From Bacteroidales bacterium (lineage in GTDB: Bacteria > Bacteroidota > Bacteroidia > Bacteroidales > DTU049): 6,578 nucleotides of DNA. Positions 1 to 4,767 of the stretch are shown here, in pieces. Position 1 is the stretch's first letter. The number at the start of each line of letters is the position of its first letter. Under the pieces are notes generated by a model that saw only the letters and a list, made by a program, of their open reading frames with translations, was not told where the DNA came from and ran no database searches. Both the position numbers and the translations under genes were made by a program. The stretch spans positions 1-6,578 of the forward strand of contig JAHDSP010000402.1 of assembly GCA_018432645.1 (NCBI GenBank), given 5' to 3'.

Positions 1-1
1 A

Positions 2-268
2 GTAATAGTAAACAAAAAGCAAATAAAGCGAGGTCTATACAGTGTAGAAATAATAGAGAGCAAGATAGACAATTTTAAAAAATGGATGAGTAGATTCCAC
101 GGGGTGGCTACAAAGTACTTACAGAGCTATTTGATGTGGTTCGTAGTGATGAATAAATACCTGAAAGATAAGATAGATCCAGACATTGGCAGATTACTAA
201 ACCTGTCATCGCACGATAGATGGGCGTGGGACAAGTATTGGAAATTAATGAAACAGAGATATGAATAA
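2..268 (+). CDS. IS1595-family (ISXO2-like) transposase, C-terminal fragment cut by the window edge
   Basis: The frame is open from the window edge to the TAA at 266-268, giving 88 residues. The first ATG (position 86) is internal and is not the real start. The stretch KKWMSRFHGVATKYLQSYL followed by WF matches the conserved C-terminal block of IS1595-family transposases as I know it (K-x-W-M-x-R-F-x-G-V-A-T-K-Y-L-x-x-Y-L-x-W-F). These enzymes move their IS by a DDE/DDN-type cut-and-paste reaction. The Glu in VEIIES (codon at 56-58) falls where the third acidic or Asn catalytic residue is expected; this is inference from spacing. Positions 81-260 are about 40% G+C by hand count, against roughly 17-35% in lines I sampled from neighbouring genes, which fits imported DNA. 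The N-terminal zinc ribbon and the first two Asp residues would lie outside the window, so I cannot tell whether the element is intact. I could not identify its right inverted repeat. Confidence 0.75.
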   Translation, partial: VIVNKKQIKRGLYSVEIIESKIDNFKKWMSRFHGVATKYLQSYLMWFVVMNKYLKDKIDPDIGRLLNLSSHDRWAWDKYWKLMKQRYE

Positions 269-624
269 CAATAATTAAGTATAACAATATATTAATTTTA
301 CACCTTCCCCTTTTCTTACCCAAACATCTATTTATAAAAGTAATTAAGAAGAAATATTTTAGTTATAACGTATCCACTTTATATTCTATTTATCTAAATT
401 TAATGGCCAATACAAAACGTTATAGAACTTTTTTCTAATATTTCTATAATAAAAAAAAAGAATTTATATGAAAATTCAAATTAAAAAATCAAATTGATTA
501 TTAGAAAGTATTATTAGTATTGATACATTTACAATAAAAATTTAAAAATACTAATTCAATAAAGTATTTTCTTTAAAAAAATGAGCACTGATGTGTCCCT
601 TTTTTTTAAATAATTCGAGTTGAA
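269..624. other. AT-rich noncoding stretch between the transposase and the metallopeptidase gene
   Basis: I see no credible gene here; short ATG frames such as the one at 468 stop within about ten codons. The right end of the IS must lie somewhere after 268, but I found no inverted repeat or target duplication I could defend. The stretch holds a loose 8-bp inverted repeat (TATAACGT at 364-371, ACGTTATA at 417-424). At its right end are the hairpins at 575-607 and 608-630, where transcription from the two sides meets. Confidence 0.7.
575..607. terminator. Possible bidirectional terminator between convergent genes
   Basis: A run of seven A (575-581) and a run of eight T (600-607) flank an imperfect stem around the loop TGAT (589-592). 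C588-G593, A587-T594, C586-G595 and G583-C598 pair, G585-T596 is a wobble, and 584/597 and 582/599 are mismatched. The A and T runs would extend the stem and supply a U-tract on either strand. It lies between the rightward transposase and the leftward metallopeptidase gene, where a shared terminator is expected. The core is weak, so this is a plausible call only. Confidence 0.4.
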
Positions 625-630
625 TTATTT
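608..630. repeat. Perfect 9-bp inverted repeat overlapping the metallopeptidase stop codon
   Basis: AAATAATTC (608-616) and GAATTATTT (622-630) are exact reverse complements around the 5-nt loop GAGTT. The right arm covers the TAA stop (625-627) of the leftward gene. The stem is mostly A/T. On the minus strand it is followed by A's, not U's, so it is not a classical intrinsic terminator alone. It may act with the hairpin at 575-607 or protect the mRNA 3' end. Confidence 0.5.
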
Positions 631-2664
631 TATCTTATTTAAACTAATTTTAGTTGCATTTATTAATGGATCTATAGATATATTTTCTCCAATTGCTTTT
701 TGCATCCATACTTGAGGTGTCAATTTTCCTAAGCTATACATTCTAATAATTTCTTTGCCAAAAGATTTATCTTTTAGATATTCTTCTAATTGAAAAGATA
801 TTATTTGTCCAATTGGATAATTAGGTAGATATAATGGATCATTGATCATATGACTATAAATGGCCAAAATAGTTTCATCTTTTTTACCAAAAACTGGCGT
901 ATAATATTTATTCCAGATATTTTTAGCATTAGTTATTACAGTTTCTTTTAGTTGCTCTGCAGTAGCTTGTGGATGTTCATATATCCATTGCCAGGTGTAC
1001 ATATCTACTAAGGCTACTCCTATGATTTCATATAGTGACCATGCTACATCTAATGTATTAAGGTAATATTGCAGAGAATCTTTATTTTTAATGCCTAATA
1101 AATCTAAGTCTCTTGTTTGAAATAGAAAAGCACATGCTTCAGTAAATGCAGTATTAGGAACCCCATGAATGAAATAATTATCTACAAAATGTAATGAAAT
1201 AGTTTGTTCTACATTATGTCCAAATTCATGTGATGCAATGTTAAATCCCAAGTAATTCATACCATCTTCAGCTATTCTGGTCCTTAGATGACTTTTCATA
1301 TTTCTCGACTCTGCGCCCCATGCATGTCCAGAACCTCTAGCTGGATCTACTTCTATATAATTAGCTATATATTCAGCAGTATCTTTTGGAAAGCCCAGAG
1401 ATATTAGCATATTGGCCATTTGTTTTTCGAAATCTTCTGATGATTTAAATCTATCTTTAGTAATTGCATTTAGCTTGGCTTCATCTATTGTCGCACGAGG
1501 TTTAAATCCATCATACCAAATATCAAAAGCTTCTAATGGTCGTCCTAGTCTATTCTCTATAACTTTGCCAATATCTTTTAAAAGTGGCGACGATAGAAAT
1601 GTAATAAATAGTTTCTCTACTTCATCAAATGATAGCTCCATTACTCCATCAAATGATAATTCTATATAGTTTTTGTATTCTGGGTAGTAAGGATCCATGT
1701 CTTTAATAGCATGAAAATTATTTAACCATACTTGATATCTTTGGTTGTTTTCAGCTGTAGCATTTATTTTTTCCCCATCACTATATAAAATATTATTTTG
1801 TGGGTCCCATTGGTAAACGTCACTATTTATCACTTCTTTTGGAATAGTTTGATCTATGATATGTTTCATTATTTCATAGATGGTTTTTTGATATTTCAAA
1901 CCATCTTTATTAGCATAATATGTTTTTAATTTGTCGCGTAGTCCCCAGTGTGATATGAGCACATCTGATGTATCAAACATCTTGTTGCCTTTATCATCTA
2001 TTATATTGCCCATATAAATATTGTAAGTAGCTATATATGTTTCAGCTTTTGCTAAAGTCTGAGTGAGATTCTGTTGTTTATCTGCAGGTACACGCGAAGT
2101 AAACATATCTCCTAATCTCGCATAACCCCATTGGTGGGCTGTCCAATTCATGCCTTCTTTATTTTTCTCTGCTAATGTGTAATAGGGAAAATTGAGTCTG
2201 ATGACAAATGCAATTTTGTTTTTGAAAAAATCATCAGTTATATGTGCCATTGGGTCATAGCTGCCAAACATTTCATCTAAAAAGTGCAATGGCCCTGTAT
2301 CCTCATCAATATTTTTCCTTAGATCTAATAAAAGCTGTAGACTATTACCGTATAAAGATTCAAAATAGAAATTTAATTTCTCAAAAGCTTGGTCTAATTC
2401 TTCGCCACTAGGGATAAATGAATTTTTGCAAAATTCTTTGAAATCATCTTTTGTACCATCATCGCTATACCATAGCATAGCTACTTGTTCTATACCTTTT
2501 TTTATCCTCATACTATCAGTATCTCCATATTTTTTTATTAAGGTATCTATCGTGTTAGTAACGTCTGTAACACTTAAATATGGATATTTGCTCTGCTTTT
2601 TAGTGCAACTGACTGTGCTTAGAAATATTAAAAACATAATTGATAAAATTATATACTTTTTCAT
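625..2664 (-). CDS. Lipoprotein zinc metallopeptidase, gluzincin (MA clan), M3-like
   Basis: This 679-residue protein starts with a lipoprotein signal peptide: MKK, a hydrophobic stretch at residues 4-16, then TVSC with the lipidated Cys at 20. It is therefore expected to be membrane-anchored outside the cytoplasm. HEFGH at 479-483 (bases 1216-1230) is the HExxH zinc site: His479 and His483 bind zinc and Glu480 is the catalytic base. Glu509 in FTEA, 26 residues after His483, fits the third zinc ligand of gluzincins; M3 oligopeptidases have HEFGH and a Glu at very similar spacing. A Tyr-rich segment near 612-616 (YLPNY, then PIG) resembles the C-terminal substrate and transition-state Tyr region of such enzymes. 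The long helical-looking N-terminal half fits a channel-type peptidase that cuts peptides. I recognise no exact family, so substrate and symbol are left open. The residues after Cys20 are basic (TKKQSK), without the acidic surface-export signal described in some Bacteroidota, so a periplasmic-facing location is more likely. The start is supported by the signal peptide and the -7 box 16 nt upstream. An 8-residue internal duplication lies at 335-350. Confidence 0.85.
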   Translation of the reverse strand: MKKYIILSIMFLIFLSTVSCTKKQSKYPYLSVTDVTNTIDTLIKKYGDTDSMRIKKGIEQVAMLWYSDDGTKDDFKEFCKNSFIPSGEELDQAFEKLNFYFESLYGNSLQLLLDLRKNIDEDTGPLHFLDEMFGSYDPMAHITDDFFKNKIAFVIRLNFPYYTLAEKNKEGMNWTAHQWGYARLGDMFTSRVPADKQQNLTQTLAKAETYIATYNIYMGNIIDDKGNKMFDTSDVLISHWGLRDKLKTYYANKDGLKYQKTIYEIMKHIIDQTIPKEVINSDVYQWDPQNNILYSDGEKINATAENNQRYQVWLNNFHAIKDMDPYYPEYKNYIELSFDGVMELSFDEVEKLFITFLSSPLLKDIGKVIENRLGRPLEAFDIWYDGFKPRATIDEAKLNAITKDRFKSSEDFEKQMANMLISLGFPKDTAEYIANYIEVDPARGSGHAWGAESRNMKSHLRTRIAEDGMNYLGFNIASHEFGHNVEQTISLHFVDNYFIHGVPNTAFTEACAFLFQTRDLDLLGIKNKDSLQYYLNTLDVAWSLYEIIGVALVDMYTWQWIYEHPQATAEQLKETVITNAKNIWNKYYTPVFGKKDETILAIYSHMINDPLYLPNYPIGQIISFQLEEYLKDKSFGKEIIRMYSLGKLTPQVWMQKAIGENISIDPLINATKISLNKIK
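1615..1662 (-). repeat. 24-bp tandem duplication inside the metallopeptidase gene
   Basis: Two adjacent 24-bp units encode ELSFDGVM (residues 335-342) and ELSFDEVE (343-350). By direct comparison 19 of 24 bases match, including a shared 12-bp core (CATCAAATGATA on the plus strand at 1623-1634 and 1647-1658). The reading frame is kept, so it adds eight residues to the region before the catalytic half of the protein. Confidence 0.75.
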
Positions 2665-2680
2665 AATTTTTTGTTTTATG

Positions 2681-2688
2681 CAAATATA
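2681..2688 (-). promoter_or_regulatory. Bacteroidota -7 promoter element of the metallopeptidase gene
   Basis: On the minus strand this reads TATATTTG, a full match to the Bacteroidota -7 consensus TAnnTTTG. It ends 16 nt before the ATG, which implies a very short, A-rich leader without a Shine-Dalgarno sequence. I found no TTG (-33) element at the usual 17-23 bp spacing, so the promoter may be weak or need an activator. Confidence 0.55.
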
Positions 2689-2791
2689 TAATAATTTTAT
2701 TAAAATAGTAATTTTAGGAAATTAGAGTTTCTCAAAAATTTTAAAAATTAATCACAATGCTCACAGAGAGCAGAAATCAAAGCATATTTTG

Positions 2792-2816
2792 TAAAATTTT
2801 ATATATTAAAATTTTA
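2792..2816. repeat. Pair of palindromic boxes TAAAATTTTA in the divergent promoter region
   Basis: TAAAATTTTA occurs at 2792-2801 and again at 2807-2816, separated by TATAT. Each box is a perfect palindrome and the two centres are 15 bp apart. The pair ends four bases before the -7 box at 2821, in the spacer where a regulator could touch the promoter. AT-rich DNA produces such patterns by chance, so a role as operator is only inferred. Confidence 0.4.
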
Positions 2817-2820
2817 GCTT

Positions 2821-2828
2821 TAAATTTG
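2821..2828 (+). promoter_or_regulatory. Bacteroidota -7 promoter element of the 523-residue protein gene
   Basis: TAAATTTG matches TAnnTTTG and ends 17 nt before the ATG at 2846. The nearest upstream TTG (2789-2791, in TTTTG) is 29 bp away, longer than the usual 17-23 bp, so only the -7 half is convincing. Confidence 0.55.
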
Positions 2829-2845
2829 CAATAAAATTATTAATT

Positions 2846-4417
2846 ATGTATCAAAAATTTTCGATCTTATTTTTTGTACTTAGTTTATTATCATGTCATA
2901 TTTATTCACAAGCTACAGTAGATAAAGGGAAAACTTATCCTTTATCAAATGATTTAAACATAATATTTTTTCAAAGTTTATCTGATAATAATTCTATACT
3001 ATTTTCTAAAACTTCAAATGCTTATAAACTTGAGCTGATAGATACTAAAAAATTATCAATATCTAAATCGCTCATTTTACCTACTAAAATAAAAGCTGGT
3101 AGCTATTCATATCAGGTTTATTATACTAATTCTTTTATCATAAATGATAGTTTATATGTTTTTTATGAATTATTTGATAGAGTCAAAAAATGTAATGCAT
3201 TATGGTATAATGTTTATGATTGCAAGACTCTAACTATGGTGCAGGATTATAATGAGGTGGCTTTTTATGAATTTGATACTAGACAAAAAATGCTAGCTGG
3301 TGAATTCGAAGTTTATATTAATCCAGAAAAGTCATATTTTTTAGTATCTCAGCCTATACCTCGTTATCCTTATGAAAGAGAGAAATTTAAATTTTTTGCT
3401 TTAGATAAAAATTTTAATAAAATCTGGGAAAAAGAAATTGATTTTAAATTTATTGATAAAGATTATTCTATTAAACAAGTAACTATTGATAATAGAGCTA
3501 ATGCTTTTATACTCCTTTTTAATAAAACAAATAAATCATATTTGCTATTTGCTATCACTAATAATGGGGAAAATTTAAAAAATATTAATATATCTTCTAT
3601 TATTGACCCTAATTGTTTAGCACCTAAATTGTATAGCGTAGCTCAAAATACTTTTTTGATTAGCTTTGTTGGTAAAATTGAAAATGAAAATATTGATAAA
3701 TTATCATTTTATATATTTGATAATCAATTAGATACTTTTAAAAAATTTACTCATATTCCACTGACTAAAAATTTTTTGAATGTTGAAATTGATAAAAATA
3801 AGAAAGAATCTTCTAATGAGAGGACAAAATTTATTGATGAGTTGGCTTTTAATATTGATACTATTATATTGCTAAATAATAATTATTGGATTATTGGAGA
3901 GAAACGTTTTATATATCAAGAAGAATTTACCTTAAATGATCCTCAAACTGGCACTCAGAGAACTAATGTCATAGACAATTATAATGCACATAGCATCTAT
4001 ATTATTCAATTAGATGATAAAGGACAGCTGATATGGAGTAAAAAAATTCATAAAAACCAAAATACTAATAATAAAAATTTAGCTTTGTTATTAGGTTATT
4101 CTTTTAATATTATAGATAACAAACTATATTTTATTTTTAATGATAATATTACTAATAATAATGAAAGTGATATTACATTACCAGCTACTTTTGCTGGTGA
4201 GCAAGCAAGTATATCTTTGGCTGTTGTAGATAAAATGGGTAATATCAATCGCACTTCCATACTTACATACAACGATCTAAATGGTGCTATTATGCCTCAT
4301 CTCTCATTAATACAATCTAATAATAATTTGTTTCTAGCAGTAGCTTCCTTACGTAAATCAGTCAATCAGTTTACTAATATTAAAGAATTTTATTTTACTA
4401 ATTATAAAATACAATAA
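2846..4417 (+). CDS. Exported protein of unknown function, probable beta-propeller
   Basis: I do not recognise a named family for this 523-residue protein. Residues 1-22 form an export signal with hydrophobic core ILFFVLSLL. Cleavage could follow the Ser/Gln/Ala around 21-23 (type I), or Cys17 in LLSC could be lipidated, so the anchor is uncertain. The mature part is almost all short beta strands. Several segments follow the blade-like pattern 'value of an item, D-x-x-G/N, I-W-x-K': ALDKNFNKIWEKEI (185-198), IQLDDKGQLIWSKKI (387-401) and VVDKMGNINRTSIL (460-473), each followed by a strand such as AFILLF or KLYFIF. This suggests a propeller, often a binding or scaffold fold in Bacteroidota secreted proteins; it is inference. 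No catalytic motif is visible. The gene is very AT-rich (10 G/C in the 60 bases from 3661) and rich in Asn, Lys and Ile. It diverges from the metallopeptidase gene. The signal peptide and the -7 box 17 nt upstream support the start. Confidence 0.8.
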   Translation: MYQKFSILFFVLSLLSCHIYSQATVDKGKTYPLSNDLNIIFFQSLSDNNSILFSKTSNAYKLELIDTKKLSISKSLILPTKIKAGSYSYQVYYTNSFIINDSLYVFYELFDRVKKCNALWYNVYDCKTLTMVQDYNEVAFYEFDTRQKMLAGEFEVYINPEKSYFLVSQPIPRYPYEREKFKFFALDKNFNKIWEKEIDFKFIDKDYSIKQVTIDNRANAFILLFNKTNKSYLLFAITNNGENLKNINISSIIDPNCLAPKLYSVAQNTFLISFVGKIENENIDKLSFYIFDNQLDTFKKFTHIPLTKNFLNVEIDKNKKESSNERTKFIDELAFNIDTIILLNNNYWIIGEKRFIYQEEFTLNDPQTGTQRTNVIDNYNAHSIYIIQLDDKGQLIWSKKIHKNQNTNNKNLALLLGYSFNIIDNKLYFIFNDNITNNNESDITLPATFAGEQASISLAVVDKMGNINRTSILTYNDLNGAIMPHLSLIQSNNNLFLAVASLRKSVNQFTNIKEFYFTNYKIQ

Positions 4418-4433
4418 AAATTTTTTAAAAAAA

Positions 4434-4466
4434 TTTTTGCAATTCAAAAAAAATTAATTAATTTTG
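4434..4466 (+). promoter_or_regulatory. Complete -33/-7 Bacteroidota promoter of tRNA-Asn
   Basis: TTTTTG at 4434-4439 supplies the -33 element (TTTG at 4436-4439) and TAATTTTG at 4459-4466 matches the -7 consensus TAnnTTTG. The spacer is 19 bp, the expected length. The -7 box ends 13 nt before the mature tRNA 5' end. Both elements sit in copies of TTTTGCAA (4435-4442 and 4462-4469, 27 bp apart). It is the clearest promoter in the window and makes the tRNA independent of the preceding gene. Confidence 0.75.
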
Positions 4467-4479
4467 CAAAACAAAAAAT

Positions 4480-4553
4480 TCCCTAGTAGCTCAGTTGGTT
4501 AGAGCATCTGACTGTTAATCAGAGGGTCGTAGGTTCAAGTCCTACCTGGGGAG
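4480..4553 (+). tRNA. tRNA-Asn (anticodon GTT)
   Basis: The full cloverleaf can be drawn by eye. The acceptor stem is TCCCTAG (4480-4486) with CTGGGGA (4546-4552), one G-T wobble, and discriminator G at 4553. The D-stem GCTC/GAGC (4489-4492/4502-4505) encloses a 9-nt loop with GG. The anticodon stem TCTGA/TCAGA encloses the loop CTGTTAA, so GTT at 4514-4516 reads the Asn codons AAC and AAU. The T-arm GTAGG/CCTAC encloses TTCAAGT. The 3' CCA is not encoded (CTT follows), so a CCA-adding enzyme must complete it. It lies 62 bp after the preceding gene with its own promoter. Confidence 0.97.
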
Positions 4554-4620
4554 CTTCTTTATTTTATTCCGATATAAGATTTATTTATTTGAATTAAGCC
4601 TTTAAATAATAGAGAAAATT

Positions 4621-4663
4621 AAATAAGAAATAGGGAGTTTTTTCTGATAACCTTCTTATTTTT
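4621..4663 (+). terminator. Possible terminator downstream of tRNA-Asn
   Basis: AAATAAGAA (4621-4629) and TTCTTATTT (4653-4661) form a perfect 9-bp inverted repeat around a 23-nt loop, and the right arm runs into T's (to 4663). It lies 67 bp after the tRNA and upstream of the amidase promoter, as expected for a terminator. The stem is AT-rich and the loop is long, so confidence is low. Confidence 0.35.
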
Positions 4664-4708
4664 CTTCTAAAGATTTTATTTTTATTTAAATTTTAGATAT
4701 ATTTTTCA

Positions 4709-4742
4709 TTGTATTTAAATTAAAAAAAATTATATATATTTG
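4709..4742 (+). promoter_or_regulatory. Bacteroidota promoter of the amidase gene
   Basis: TATATTTG at 4735-4742 matches the -7 consensus TAnnTTTG, and TTG at 4709-4711 is a -33 candidate with a 23-bp spacer, the long end of the 17-23 bp range known for Flavobacterium promoters. The -7 box ends 25 nt before the ATG at 4768. The AT-rich leader has no Shine-Dalgarno sequence. Confidence 0.55.
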
Positions 4743-4767
4743 TATGATATAATTAGAATTAAATATT

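Noticed and set aside
108..323. Minus-strand open frame of 71 codons opposite the transposase end
   Set aside because: It lies antisense to a recognisable transposase C-terminus, has no promoter or family signal, and its sequence is explained by the sense gene.
364..424. 8-bp inverted repeat TATAACGT / ACGTTATA as an IS end or operator
   Set aside because: It is short, has a 45-bp spacing and an AT-rich setting, and does not resemble IS1595 termini; chance is a sufficient explanation.
1412..1669. Plus-strand open frame of 85 codons inside the metallopeptidase gene
   Set aside because: It is fully antisense to the peptidase coding region, is Ser-rich as reverse-strand shadows often are, and has no promoter element.
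2426..2725. Plus-strand open frame of 99 codons with hydrophobic stretches
   Set aside because: It is antisense to the peptidase N-terminus and signal peptide. Its hydrophobic look comes from the reverse complement of AT-rich DNA.
4416..4438. Alternating A- and T-runs after the propeller-like gene as a terminator
   Set aside because: The possible hairpin contains no G or C and overlaps the -33 element of the tRNA promoter, so I do not call it.
4480..4553. tRNA-Asn as an integration (att) site
   Set aside because: No repeat of the tRNA 3' end and no integrase gene is visible in the window.
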